DNA of 43,278 nucleotides from an uncultured Lachnospiraceae bacterium (GCA_910586025.1 CAJUIO010000013.1:1-43278), one strand, 5' to 3'. Positions 33,492 through 42,045 are shown, counted from the stretch's first letter. Numbers and translations are program-made. The notes: a model not told the origin generated them from the letters alone.

Positions 33492-34010
33492 CTATTGCTT
33501 TGCATCAAAGCCTTTCTTGCCAAGCCCCATATGGGCTCCGGTGCTCAGGGCTCCTTTGTCGTAGTTCGCCGTCTCCGGCGCCGCCTTAAGGGACTGCAGT
33601 ATATTCATATCGAATTCCACCATTTCCAGAGCATTCTCAAGAAGCGTCCTGTTCTGTTCATTCACTTCCCGCACATTCTGTACAACGGCTTTCAATTCGT
33701 CGTGCGCCTTAGCCAGTTTCTGCTGTTCTTCCGGTCTGCTTGCCAGCATGGCAACCAGGTCCGCAATTTTCAGTGTCTTAACATCCTTGTTAATTACGTT
33801 GGCGACATCCGCAAAAACTTCTTCCCTCTTCTTGTCAAGATGATTGATTCTTTCGACAACGATTTGTTCTTCATCCGTGATTTTGGCTAATTCCTCCAGA
33901 TTGCCGGACACAATCTCCGGCGTCTTCCTTCTGGATAATCCCAGCAGGCTTTCGTATTCCCTGCTTTCTGTTCCAAGAACCTCTATCAGGTTTTCCATTA
34001 AGCTTGCCAC
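33492..34010 (-). CDS. flgN: FlgK/FlgL export chaperone FlgN
   Basis: Product of 172 aa starting at GTG 34010, with GAGG 7 nt upstream inside the end of flgM; the first in-frame ATG is four codons later. The sequence is mostly helical coiled coil (MENLIEVLGTESREYESLL, LEELAKITDEEQIVVERINH) with a less ordered C-terminus, as in FlgN family members. It sits between flgM and flgK, its standard place. It binds C-termini of hook-associated proteins in the cytoplasm before export. Confidence 0.92.
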   Translation of the reverse strand: MASLMENLIEVLGTESREYESLLGLSRRKTPEIVSGNLEELAKITDEEQIVVERINHLDKKREEVFADVANVINKDVKTLKIADLVAMLASRPEEQQKLAKAHDELKAVVQNVREVNEQNRTLLENALEMVEFDMNILQSLKAAPETANYDKGALSTGAHMGLGKKGFDAKQ

Positions 34011-34014
34011 GGGA

Positions 34015-34290
34015 TTACCTCATTTCCTCATATTTGCCCATCAGCTTCTCCGCGAAGCTGTCCGCACTCACCTCATAGCTGCCCGACTGAATACGCGCCT
34101 TGAGAGGAGCCGTCACGCTTTCTCTGATATCGCTGGCTGATGCCACCGCCGCCTTAGCGGTCTGAATGTCCTTACCAATACTGGAGAGCTGCAAATGATC
34201 TGAAAAGCTTACATTCTTTTTCGCCTCGGCTTTACTTGTCTTCTTCGCCGAATACACCTGCTGCACCTGTGAATAAGCTTCTATACGCAT
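34015..34290 (-). CDS. flgM: Anti-sigma-28 factor FlgM
   Basis: Product of 91 aa from ATG 34290, placed well after GGAAGGAGG; an upstream in-frame ATG at 34308 overlaps that site. MRIEAYSQVQQVYSA at the start and REVT/ESVTAPLKARIQSGSYEV with FAEKLMGKYEEM at the end are the FlgM sigma-binding helices. FlgM holds sigma-28 inactive until the hook-basal body exports it. First gene of flgM-flgN-flgK-flgK-flgL-fliW-csrA, and itself behind a sigma-28 promoter, giving negative feedback. Confidence 0.95.
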   Translation of the reverse strand: MRIEAYSQVQQVYSAKKTSKAEAKKNVSFSDHLQLSSIGKDIQTAKAAVASASDIRESVTAPLKARIQSGSYEVSADSFAEKLMGKYEEMR

Positions 34291-34330
34291 GTCTTCTCCT
34301 CCTTCCATGAACTGCTTTTTGTTATAATAG

Positions 34331-34357
34331 ATATCGGATATTTTAGGAAAGACTTTA
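34331..34357 (-). promoter_or_regulatory. Sigma-28 promoter of the flgM operon
   Basis: Minus strand TAAAGTCT, 11 bp, TCCGATAT, nearly the full consensus and the best of the three in the window. It lies 41 bp upstream of the flgM ATG. Confidence 0.9.
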
Positions 34358-34374
34358 GAGGTATTTCAAAAATT

Positions 34375-34418
34375 TCGCCTGTGCAGCCGGCGTTTGGCAC
34401 TGACGGCTGCACAGGCGA
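34375..34418 (-). terminator. Strong terminator after the nucleoside ABC operon
   Basis: Perfect 15-bp GC-rich stem (TCGCCTGTGCAGCCG and its complement) with a 14-nt loop, then AATTTTTG on the minus strand. It lies 14 bp after the permease stop and 17 bp before the -35 of the flgM promoter, insulating the two operons. Confidence 0.9.
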
Positions 34419-34432
34419 TAATGATTAAACAG

Positions 34433-35392
34433 TTATCTGGCACCCTTATCGTAAATCTCTCCCAGCGCTCTTGGCGCATGATTCTTCTTGCTGAAAAAGA
34501 TCAGCATAAGGAGCGTGAGCACATAGGGCAGAAGCATTACCAGATCCTGATAGGTGCTGGGCATTCCAAGAACCTTTACAAGCTCGTAGCCCGCAGACCT
34601 GGCGAATCCGAACAGAAGGCACGCACCCAGAGTTGGCATGATCTTCCAGTTCCCGAAAATCAGGGCCGCAATGGCAAGATACCCGTATCCGGAATAAATA
34701 TTGGAAGAAAAGTTTGCCGAGATGGAGTAGGCAAAGCAGATGCCGCCAAGTCCGGAGAGAGCGCCGGAGGCCATAACCGCAATCAGTCTCACCCTTCCCA
34801 CCCGGATGCCCGCCGCATCCACCGCATGGGGATTGTCGCCGCAGGCGCGAAGGTGCAGTCCGAACCTTGTCTTGTAAAGCACGAACCAGGCAAGGAAGGC
34901 AATCAGCACGATCACCAGCTCAAAGGGGTACAGGTTGGTGAAGACGGCTCCAAGCAGCGGGATTTTCGAAATCACGGGCACAGTCAGCCTTGCGGACACT
35001 CCCAGCACGAATTTGTTGGAGGCCGCTCCGAAAATGCTGGCATTGATCTGCTTGGTGAGGAACTCGGTAAGCGCCATGGCTAGAATATTGATCACCACGC
35101 CGCTGATCACCTGATTGGCCTTGAAGCGGATGCACAAAAGCGCATGAATCAGGGAAAACAGCATTCCCCCCAGGAAAGCGAACACCATGGCCAGGTAAAA
35201 GGGAACAGGGGAATTTCCCGCAAAGCTCCCGGCAATACTCACTGCAAAGAGCGCTCCGCAAAAGGCACCGAAGCCCTGCAGGCCCTCAATGGCCAGATTT
35301 GTAATCCCGCTTCTCTCACAGTAGATTCCGCCGATCGCCATGATAAACAGGGGCAGGGCAAAGGACAGTCCGTCTATTATAATGGTATTCAT
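34433..35392 (-). CDS. Nucleoside ABC transporter permease (NupQ/YufQ type)
   Basis: Product of 319 aa from ATG 35392, whose first base overlaps the stop of the upstream permease (TGATG), with GGAAGGAGG before it. A hydrophobic BPD_transp_2-type permease with about 8-10 membrane segments; family landmarks are ALPLFIMAIGGIYCERSGI, TNLAIEGLQGFGAFCGAL and ACGDNPHAVDAAGIRVGRVR (the cytoplasmic loop contacting the ATPase). It partners with the preceding permease. B. subtilis NupNOPQ, the closest known system, imports guanosine and related nucleosides. Confidence 0.92.
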   Translation of the reverse strand: MNTIIIDGLSFALPLFIMAIGGIYCERSGITNLAIEGLQGFGAFCGALFAVSIAGSFAGNSPVPFYLAMVFAFLGGMLFSLIHALLCIRFKANQVISGVVINILAMALTEFLTKQINASIFGAASNKFVLGVSARLTVPVISKIPLLGAVFTNLYPFELVIVLIAFLAWFVLYKTRFGLHLRACGDNPHAVDAAGIRVGRVRLIAVMASGALSGLGGICFAYSISANFSSNIYSGYGYLAIAALIFGNWKIMPTLGACLLFGFARSAGYELVKVLGMPSTYQDLVMLLPYVLTLLMLIFFSKKNHAPRALGEIYDKGAR

Positions 35393-36513
35393 CAGCGCTC
35401 CTCCTTCCATCTGTCAACTTTGTATTTCACGAAGGCTCCGCAGGCGCTGAACAGCAGTACCACGCCCGTGATAGCCGATGCGATCTCGGGCTGCACGCCG
35501 GAGGCGGAGCTCATATAGGTGCTCCCCTTGGAGATTACCGTAATCAGGAAGGAAGAAAAGACGATTCCCACAGGCGAGCTGTTTCCCAGAAGGGCCACCG
35601 CAATGGCATCATATCCCGTGCCTGCCAGAACTCTGGGCTGAATGGAGGCAAAGTAGCCTACATAGTAGGTCACTCCCGCAAGTCCCGCAAAGCCGCCGGA
35701 GAGCATCATGGCAAGCACTCTGGTGCGTCCTACCCGGATACCCGCATATTCCGCCGCCCTCACGCTGCTGCCAACTGCCTTGATCTCAAAGCCCAGCGTA
35801 GTCTTTTTCAGAAGAAAGGCTGTCACCACAATCCCTGCCGCAGCCAGAAGAATTCCCAGGGGAATGTCCATCTTATAGCTGCCGATCACCACGTCAGTGA
35901 GCGTCAGTCTTCCGGCCGCTCCCACGGTCTTTGACTGTCTCGATACAGGATCCACATAAAAGGTATTGATAAAAAAACTCACGATATACTGAATGATATA
36001 ATTCAGCATGATGGTGGAAACCACCTCATTGATATTGAATTTGTGTTTGAAATATCCCACAAGGGCACCCACCAGAGCACCCATCACAAAACCGATTACC
36101 ACCACAAGCGGCTTTGCCACAGCCGCAGGAAGAACCGAGTATCCGATAAGGATCGTTGCCGTGAATCCCGCAGCCAGCATCTGCCCGGACACGCCGATAT
36201 TGAAGAGACCCGCCTTCAGGGCTATTATCACGGAAAGAGCCGCAAACAGCATGGGGGTCAGGGCATTGAGAAAGCTGGCAAAATCCGTGATGATTCCCTT
36301 GTAACCCGCATAGGAGGCCTTGGGCGCAAGCCCGGAGCCCTGAAGCAGATTGTAGTAGGCCAGAAAAGGATTCTTTCCCAGAAAGGCAATCACCACGGCT
36401 CCCACAATCAGACTGATCAGGATGGAAAAGACCGGAATCATATAGGTTTGTCTCTTCTCATGCCCTATAGTGGACAGTATTATCTTTTGAATCAGGCCGT
36501 TTTTCTTTTTCAT
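35392..36513 (-). CDS. Nucleoside ABC transporter permease (NupP/YufP type)
   Basis: Product of 373 aa, hydrophobic with about ten membrane segments. Landmarks are the SLIVGAVVIAFLGKNPFLAY segment, LFNIGVSGQMLAAGFTA, VVSTIMLNYIIQYIVSFF and KAVGSSVRAAEYAGIRVGRT, the conserved cytoplasmic loop of BPD_transp_2 permeases. The ATG overlaps the ATPase stop by 4 nt (ATGA). It forms the membrane channel with the following permease. Confidence 0.92.
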   Translation of the reverse strand: MKKKNGLIQKIILSTIGHEKRQTYMIPVFSILISLIVGAVVIAFLGKNPFLAYYNLLQGSGLAPKASYAGYKGIITDFASFLNALTPMLFAALSVIIALKAGLFNIGVSGQMLAAGFTATILIGYSVLPAAVAKPLVVVIGFVMGALVGALVGYFKHKFNINEVVSTIMLNYIIQYIVSFFINTFYVDPVSRQSKTVGAAGRLTLTDVVIGSYKMDIPLGILLAAAGIVVTAFLLKKTTLGFEIKAVGSSVRAAEYAGIRVGRTRVLAMMLSGGFAGLAGVTYYVGYFASIQPRVLAGTGYDAIAVALLGNSSPVGIVFSSFLITVISKGSTYMSSASGVQPEIASAITGVVLLFSACGAFVKYKVDRWKEER

Positions 36514-38042
36514 TTGTGTCCCACCCCCATCATAAATTCTCCCACCTGGCCGGGAGTTAACGTCTTCGCATCCGCAATCTTCTGAATCTCTCCGTTATAG
36601 ATTACGCCGATGGTGTCCGCCAGGTTCATAACCTCGTCAAGCTCCAGGGAAATCAGAAGAACCGCTTTTCCCGCATCCCTCTGCGCCACGATCTGTCTGT
36701 GTATATTCTCAATGGCCCCGATATCCAGGCCCCTGGTGGGCTGGACGAAGATCATCAGATCACTCCCAAGCTCGATCTCCCTTGCGATAATGGCCTTCTG
36801 CTGATTTCCTCCGCTCATGGACCGGACAATGGTGTTGTTCCCCTGGCTGCTTCTGATATCGTACTCCCGAATCAGCCTCTCGCCGTAGGCGGCAAACTCG
36901 CCCTCCCTCACGATCCCCTTCCCGGAAAAGGGCTCCTCGAAGTAATTCTTGAGAGCCAGGTTGTCCGAGAGGGAAAAGTCCATCACGAGCCCCACGTTAT
37001 GCCGGTCCTCGGGTATGTAGGAGATCCCCGCAAGATTCCGTCTGCGGATAGTGTAATTGGAAATATCCGCACCGTTTAAGATTACCCTGCCGGCGCTGTG
37101 CTTCAAAAGCCCGGCCACCGCATCCGCAAGCTCCACCTGGCCGTTGCCGGAAACTCCCGCAATCACGAAAATCTCCCCCGCATGGATGGTAAAGCTCACA
37201 TCCTTTACCAGATCAAATTTATCCTCATTTTTTACCGTCAGGTTTTCCACCTTCAGAATTTCCCTGCCAAATTTGGGTTCCTTCTTGTCCACCGTAAAGC
37301 TTACTTCACGGCCCACCATCATATTCGCCATGGTCTTCGTGTCAGTTGCCGCCACATCCAGCACGGCAATCAGCTTTCCCCTGCACAGGATTGCGCAGCG
37401 GTCAGCCACCTTCTTGATCTCCTCCAGCTTGTGGGTAATCAGGATAATAGTCTTGCCGTCTTTGCGAAGGCCCTTTATGATTTCCAGGAGGAACTCGATC
37501 TCCTGAGGGGTGAGAACCGCCGTGGGCTCGTCAAAGATCAGGATTTCCGCCTCCCGGTAGAGCATTTTCAGAATTTCCACCCTCTGCTGAATCGAGACAT
37601 TTACATCTTCAATTACCTTAGTGGGATCCACTTCCAGTCCGAATTTCCGGGAAAGCTCCAGAATCTCCTGATTGGCCTTTTTGATATCCACGCTCTTGAT
37701 GAAACCCAGATGCTTTTTCACCGGTTCCATGCCCATAATGATGTTTTCCGCAATGGTGTAGTTGCTGACCAGCTTAAAATGCTGGTGCACCATGCCGATA
37801 TTCAGCTCGGTGGCATGGCTTGGCGAGAGAATCTTGACCTTCTGTCCCCGGATGATGATTTCGCCCTCATCCGGCTCGTACATACCAAAAAGCATGCTCA
37901 TCAGGGTGGACTTGCCGGCGCCGTTCTCACCAAGAAGAGCGTAGATCTCGCCCTTTTTCACCTTGATGGAGACATCATCGTTGGCTACAATACCCGGGAA
38001 CCGCTTGGTGATATGGTTCATCTCAATAATGTAATCAGACAT
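36510..38042 (-). CDS. Nucleoside ABC transporter ATPase with two nucleotide-binding domains
   Basis: Product of 510 aa from ATG 38042 (AAAGGAG upstream); a longer frame begins 20 codons earlier without a ribosome site. The first domain has an intact Walker A GENGAGKST (38-46), Walker B ILIFDEPTAVL and an altered signature SIQQRVE. The second has a degenerate P-loop (GVSGNGQVE), canonical signature MSGGNQQK and MIFVQPTRGLD with Gln for the catalytic Glu. This asymmetric pattern is normal for the YufO/NupO/RbsA-like family. It energises uptake through the two downstream permeases. Confidence 0.94.
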   Translation of the reverse strand: MSDYIIEMNHITKRFPGIVANDDVSIKVKKGEIYALLGENGAGKSTLMSMLFGMYEPDEGEIIIRGQKVKILSPSHATELNIGMVHQHFKLVSNYTIAENIIMGMEPVKKHLGFIKSVDIKKANQEILELSRKFGLEVDPTKVIEDVNVSIQQRVEILKMLYREAEILIFDEPTAVLTPQEIEFLLEIIKGLRKDGKTIILITHKLEEIKKVADRCAILCRGKLIAVLDVAATDTKTMANMMVGREVSFTVDKKEPKFGREILKVENLTVKNEDKFDLVKDVSFTIHAGEIFVIAGVSGNGQVELADAVAGLLKHSAGRVILNGADISNYTIRRRNLAGISYIPEDRHNVGLVMDFSLSDNLALKNYFEEPFSGKGIVREGEFAAYGERLIREYDIRSSQGNNTIVRSMSGGNQQKAIIAREIELGSDLMIFVQPTRGLDIGAIENIHRQIVAQRDAGKAVLLISLELDEVMNLADTIGVIYNGEIQKIADAKTLTPGQVGEFMMGVGHK

Positions 38043-38081
38043 GTAAGTGCTCCTTTCAGAAAAATTGCAAACTATAATATG

Positions 38082-38110
38082 ATTATACATGAAAATTCGC
38101 ACAATAGAAA
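38082..38110 (-). promoter_or_regulatory. Possible internal promoter before the ABC ATPase
   Basis: Minus strand TTTCTA, 17-bp spacer, perfect TATAAT, located after the intergenic hairpin at 38122-38154 and 40 bp before the ATG. The -35 is poor, so this is tentative. Confidence 0.4.
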
Positions 38111-38121
38111 GTGTGGATTTA

Positions 38122-38154
38122 AAAGGCCGCAGAGAAAATTTCCCTGCGGCCTTT
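38122..38154 (-). terminator. Terminator/attenuator between lipoprotein and ATPase genes
   Basis: An 11-bp GC-rich stem (AAAGGCCGCAG / CTGCGGCCTTT) with an 11-nt loop and a TTTT tail on the minus strand, 45 bp after the lipoprotein stop. It would let the binding protein be made in excess over the transporter core, as is common. Confidence 0.8.
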
Positions 38155-38198
38155 CCGTGTCTGTTTTCAATTCTGAAAGTTATGGCAGCCCCTGCGCG

Positions 38199-39470
38199 TT
38201 ACCATGCAAAATCATCGGGTGTGACGCCGTTGAAGTTGGCAGCGGGCACGATTGCGCCAGACTTAACCAGCTCATAAGCCGCATCGATCTTTGCAATGGT
38301 CTCTGCGGAAAGCTGATTTCTTCCCTCTGCGTTCACATAGCCTGTGGAATCCGTATCAGCCTGAAGAACCACGTTCTCTCCCTTGAAAGAGCCGTCAACG
38401 ATTGCATTCAGAGACCTCTCCACATTAAGATGCATTACCTTAAGTGCGGAGGTAAGTACCACATTACTGTCACCGTTTGCACCGTCGTCGTACTGGTCAA
38501 CGTCGCATCCGATAAACTTAACGCCTTCCGCTTCCTTCACTGCCGTGAGGACACCGTTTCCTGACGCACCTGCCGCCACGAACACAATGTCAACGCCTTC
38601 CGCAATCAGAGCGTTTCCGATTACCTTTCCGGTCGCCTCGTCCGCAAAGGATCCCACGTAGTTGCCGCCCACGTTAGCGCCGGTTACGTCCGTTCCCGCA
38701 TAAGATGCAAGCTCAACGATCTCAACGCTCTTGCCCTCTGTCTCATTTACATATTTCACGCCGCACTCAAATCCGTACTGATAGTTTACATTGGAGGGAT
38801 AAGCGATACCGTTTACAACCGCAACCTTGTTTGAGACTGTCTCAAGCGCTGCCGCCATTCCCGCAAAGAAACCGGATTCCTGCTCAGCAAACTGCATTGC
38901 ATAAATGTTGTCCACTACCACTTCGTTGCCGTCCGCATCGGAAGGGAAGGAGTCAACCAGGACAAATTTCACGTTGGGATTTTCCTGTGCCACCGTGGCA
39001 ATTCCTGCAAACTGGAAGCCGCAGCATACGATCACGTCATAGTCAGCCACGATATCCGCAACTGCCTGTACAGCAGCAGCCACGTCTCCTGTGGGCTCCT
39101 GCACCGGGTTAACAGTAGTCTCCGGATTAGACTCTATAAAAGTTAAGATACCGTTGTAATTATCCTCGTTAAATGAACCGTCATCCACGCCTGACGGGCT
39201 GCTCACGATGGCAACCTTCAAAGCCGCTCCGCCTTCCGCGGGAGCTTCCTCACCTTCCGCCTCGCTCTCGGCGGGAGCCTGCTCTGCCTGTGCGTCCGCA
39301 TCCGTATCTGCCTCCGGCTCCGCCTGCGCATCATTTTCGGATGATGTGTCTGTGTTTTCCGCTGCCGCATCGGTAGTCTCCGGAGCCGCCTGCTTGTCCG
39401 AACCGCCGCAGGCTGTCAGGGAAAGTACCATTACAGAAGCAAGAATCAGTGATAAAATCTTCTTTTTCAT
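38199..39470 (-). CDS. BMP-family substrate-binding lipoprotein (nucleoside uptake)
   Basis: Product of 423 aa from ATG 39470 (AGGAGG 7 nt upstream); the frame extends 52 codons further but without a signal. The signal peptide ends in the lipobox LTAC with Cys21. After it comes an acidic, Ala/Glu-rich low-complexity linker of about 60 residues, then a Bmp/PnrA-like periplasmic-binding fold: KVAIVSSPSGVDDGSFNEDNY, VIVCCGFQFAG, QESGFFAGMAAAL, GADEATGKVIGNALIAEGVD-type segment and FVAAGASGNGVLTAV. It captures nucleosides outside the membrane for the ABC core encoded downstream. Promoter at 39565-39593. Confidence 0.93.
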   Translation of the reverse strand: MKKKILSLILASVMVLSLTACGGSDKQAAPETTDAAAENTDTSSENDAQAEPEADTDADAQAEQAPAESEAEGEEAPAEGGAALKVAIVSSPSGVDDGSFNEDNYNGILTFIESNPETTVNPVQEPTGDVAAAVQAVADIVADYDVIVCCGFQFAGIATVAQENPNVKFVLVDSFPSDADGNEVVVDNIYAMQFAEQESGFFAGMAAALETVSNKVAVVNGIAYPSNVNYQYGFECGVKYVNETEGKSVEIVELASYAGTDVTGANVGGNYVGSFADEATGKVIGNALIAEGVDIVFVAAGASGNGVLTAVKEAEGVKFIGCDVDQYDDGANGDSNVVLTSALKVMHLNVERSLNAIVDGSFKGENVVLQADTDSTGYVNAEGRNQLSAETIAKIDAAYELVKSGAIVPAANFNGVTPDDFAW

Positions 39471-39564
39471 AACTATCCTCCTGTTTGAATCCATAAACGA
39501 CAGAAATTTTTCCGTTCCCGGATATAAATATCCGCCGTCATGATAAAAAATATGTAACATGGCT

Positions 39565-39593
39565 ATCTTAGCACTGAATATTCTTTTTTTCAA
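39565..39593 (-). promoter_or_regulatory. Sigma-A promoter of the BMP lipoprotein gene
   Basis: Minus strand TTGAAA, 17-bp spacer, TAAGAT. Its -35 overlaps the last bases of yaaA. The roughly 90-nt leader carries a small hairpin (39519-39534), and no riboswitch fold is recognisable. Confidence 0.6.
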
Positions 39594-40348
39594 CAGGAAA
39601 TTGATTTCTTCATCAGAAACACCCACGTATCCCGGGAGGAATACTCCCCGGCATAGCGATAACCAAGACCCTCGAACCGTTTTATGCCCTCAGGCTCCTC
39701 TATATTATTTTCGGCCATGAACCGTACCATCTCGCCCCGGGCCATCTTGGCAAAGGTTCCCTTCTGCTTCACGCATCCGCCGGCAAGCTCCCCGAAAACC
39801 ACCGTGATAAACCGGTCCTCAGGCTGAAGATACTTTTCCACCGCCCCGGAATACTCCCTGGAAGCCAGATTGACCACCGTTCTGTCCCCGTCCCAGAGGC
39901 TCCGGTAAATTTTGTCTCCCCAGAAATCATAGAGATCCTTCTTCCCGTCCACAGACAGGGCAGCCTGCATTTCAAGCCGGTAGGGGACCACGCCGTCAAA
40001 GGGAGAGAGCATCCCGTAAAAACCGGAAAGGATTCTCAAATGCTCTCTCACATAGGAGAGCGCCGTCTCGGAAAACACCGTTGGCGCCATATGCTGATAC
40101 TGCAGTCCCTCATAAGCCAGTATGGCCGGAGTCAGAGCCCGGTTCAGATCCATCCGGGCAAATCTCTCATAGTTCAGCCTCGCAAGCTTTTCATTACACT
40201 TCCAAAGCTCCCTGACCTGAGTGAAGCTCATTTTCCGGACAGCCTCAAGGAGGAGCTCCGTCTGCTCCAAAAAAGGCGGGAGCCCCTCCACCGGAAGATC
40301 ATCCGTGTTCACGTTCATCTTTTTTGCCGGGGAAATAATGATCCTCAT
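39590..40348 (-). CDS. yaaA: Peroxide stress protein YaaA (DUF328)
   Basis: Product of 252 aa, the usual YaaA length. Landmarks: MRIIISPAKKMN at the start, ALLAYEGLQYQHM-like PAILAYEGLQYQHM, LRILSGFYGMLSPFDGVVPYRLEM, FWGDKIYRSLW, and NLASREYSG. In E. coli YaaA lowers free intracellular iron and DNA damage under peroxide stress. The ATG overlaps the stop of the peroxiredoxin gene by 4 nt, a pairing that fits a shared oxidative stress role. Confidence 0.93.
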   Translation of the reverse strand: MRIIISPAKKMNVNTDDLPVEGLPPFLEQTELLLEAVRKMSFTQVRELWKCNEKLARLNYERFARMDLNRALTPAILAYEGLQYQHMAPTVFSETALSYVREHLRILSGFYGMLSPFDGVVPYRLEMQAALSVDGKKDLYDFWGDKIYRSLWDGDRTVVNLASREYSGAVEKYLQPEDRFITVVFGELAGGCVKQKGTFAKMARGEMVRFMAENNIEEPEGIKRFEGLGYRYAGEYSSRDTWVFLMKKSISC

Positions 40349-40800
40349 CCCAGCTCTTCCAGCATCTGACGGGGATTTTCCTCTGTCTTAACCTTGCCAA
40401 GGGCTTTTATAATCACACCCTCCTCATCAATCAGATAGGTTGTTCGCACCACTCCCATGGAAACCTTTCCGTAGTTTTTCTTTTCCTGCCATACGTCATA
40501 GGCCTTGATCGCCGCAAGCTCCACATCCGACAGCAGCACAAAGGGCAGGCCGAACTTTTCCTCAAATTTTTTGTGGGAAGCCACACTGTCCTTGCTGACA
40601 CCCAGCACCACCGCACCCTTTTCCTGAAACTGCGGATAAAGCTCTCCGAATCCGCAGGCCTGCTTCGTGCAGCCCGGCGTGTTGTCCTTGGGATAAAAAT
40701 ACAGAATCACCTTTCTGCCCCTGTATTCCTCCAATGTGTGAATGGTTCCGTTCTGATCCGGCAGCTCAAATGAGGGTGCCTTTGTTCCTTCCTTTAACAT
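40345..40800 (-). CDS. bcp: Bcp-type thiol peroxidase (peroxiredoxin)
   Basis: Product of 151 aa of the AhpC/TSA fold, Bcp/PrxQ subgroup: FELPDQNGTIHTLEEYRG, YFYPKDNTPGCTKQACGF with peroxidatic Cys44 and resolving Cys49 five residues later, GVSKDSVASHKKF and FVLLSD. It reduces hydrogen peroxide and organic hydroperoxides in the cytoplasm using thioredoxin. Ribosome-binding site AAAGGAG; 21 nt after the nucleotidyltransferase gene, and coupled to yaaA by a 4-nt overlap. Confidence 0.95.
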   Translation of the reverse strand: MLKEGTKAPSFELPDQNGTIHTLEEYRGRKVILYFYPKDNTPGCTKQACGFGELYPQFQEKGAVVLGVSKDSVASHKKFEEKFGLPFVLLSDVELAAIKAYDVWQEKKNYGKVSMGVVRTTYLIDEEGVIIKALGKVKTEENPRQMLEELG

Positions 40801-40821
40801 ATGCTTTTTCTCCTTTTTCTG

Positions 40822-42045
40822 TTAGATTTTACACTCCGCAGTCATCTCTTGTGCAAATGCCGCAAGCCTTGCTTCCTCCTCCCGAAACTCCCCCCGTCCG
40901 GCATAGCTTTGCAGCGCCCTGCGTATCATGGGACGGTATTCCCCGGACAGATTTTTCAGTCCCCACTGTCCGCCCTGCCTTTTGGAAAGCACAAGCTTTT
41001 CCCTTATATAGGCAAGGATTCTGCAGAGATTCAGGATCATGTAGACCGGGTTTTCCAGGATTTCGCTCCCAGCCTGCGCCACATCTCTCTTTATACTGTC
41101 AAGGTAAGCCTCTTCCGGCACCTCGCCGAACAAGGAAGCAGCATCCGTGCCGCAGAGGGCGAAGCCCGCCTTCCGTATCACCGTAAAATGAGCCGCAAGA
41201 TCCCTGTCCGTTCCATGCATGTCCCGGCAGTAGGAAAACAAATCCTTCTTACAGTTTTCCCTGTGGGCATTAGAAAAATGCAGCTCAAAGGGAGTGGGAT
41301 AGACGAAGGGATCACAATTCCTCCTCAAAACCACACTCATTTCCAGTCCCTTTGGAGGAACTTTTTCATCAAGATCAAGCAGCGCCCGGATCAGGCTCTC
41401 CTTTTCGCACTGTTCAAGCGGGCTGTCTATGACCACAATAAAATCAATGTCTCCCGTCTCCCAGGTAAAGCAGCCAAAGGCTATGGAGCCGTGGACATAG
41501 ATCCCCACCAGGTTTTCCCCCAGAATTTCCCGATACCTTTCTTCTATATTATTGAAGACGGTATCATAAGAATGAATAAATTCCTCCGCCCTCGCCGCCT
41601 CCTGTCTGGATGGAAAAAAACGGATGTCCTCCGCCGGAACCCTGTCTTTTCCCCAATCCGGCAGAGAATCCAGAAAGCTTCTTCCGTTTACTGCAATCAT
41701 AAAGCATTTTCGCTCCCCGTCAATATAGCAGATGGGAAGCTCTCCCTCCGGATCCGTCGTTCCGCCCACGGTACCGAAAAACCCGCCTGTGCTGTCAGCA
41801 GCAAAAATATCCACCTGGGGAATTGTGTAAAAGTCAATTCCTCCGGGCGAATCAATGCCTGGAACATTTTTCCCCTCAAAGAAGAAATGGATATCATATT
41901 CCTTCTCAATGCGTCTGTATTCCGGACCATCCTCCTTTGCACTCATGACATAGAGCGTGGCTCCCGCCGATACTGCCTGCGCATCCTTTACCCATACGCC
42001 GGTACAGCCTGCGTTTACGGTCCTGTCAATATATATCTTTTTCAT
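40822..42045 (-). CDS. Nucleotidyltransferase with unusual N-terminal domain
   Basis: Product of 407 aa from ATG 42045 (GGAGGG upstream; a longer frame adds nine residues). Residues from about 185 form a nucleotidyltransferase of the aminoglycoside-adenylyltransferase-like type: IYVHGSIAFGCF followed by ETGDIDFIVVID, giving GS-x9-DxD, then a helical C-terminal region (NLCRILAYIREKLVLSKRQG, YRPMIRRALQSY) as in ANT(9)/ANT(3'')-like DUF4111 proteins. The first 170 residues (MKKIYIDRTVNAGCTGVW, IHFFFEGKNVPGID, FMIAVNGRSF) are a separate alpha/beta domain I cannot name. Chromosomal context gives no reason to call it a resistance enzyme. First gene of an operon with bcp and yaaA. Confidence 0.75.
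   Translation of the reverse strand: MKKIYIDRTVNAGCTGVWVKDAQAVSAGATLYVMSAKEDGPEYRRIEKEYDIHFFFEGKNVPGIDSPGGIDFYTIPQVDIFAADSTGGFFGTVGGTTDPEGELPICYIDGERKCFMIAVNGRSFLDSLPDWGKDRVPAEDIRFFPSRQEAARAEEFIHSYDTVFNNIEERYREILGENLVGIYVHGSIAFGCFTWETGDIDFIVVIDSPLEQCEKESLIRALLDLDEKVPPKGLEMSVVLRRNCDPFVYPTPFELHFSNAHRENCKKDLFSYCRDMHGTDRDLAAHFTVIRKAGFALCGTDAASLFGEVPEEAYLDSIKRDVAQAGSEILENPVYMILNLCRILAYIREKLVLSKRQGGQWGLKNLSGEYRPMIRRALQSYAGRGEFREEEARLAAFAQEMTAECKI

Noticed and set aside
37098..38564. A 488-codon plus-strand open frame
   Set aside because: It lies antisense to the ABC ATPase and lipoprotein genes, whose families are unmistakable, and has no ribosome-binding site or recognisable motifs.
39471..39593. 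Riboswitch in the leader of the nucleoside-binding lipoprotein
   Set aside because: Only a 7-bp hairpin (39519-39534) is present; the conserved core of purine or other known riboswitches is not recognisable and the leader is too short.
40822..42045. Antibiotic resistance call for the nucleotidyltransferase
   Set aside because: Similarity is at fold and motif level only, there is an extra N-terminal domain, and the context is housekeeping stress genes without mobile-element flanks.
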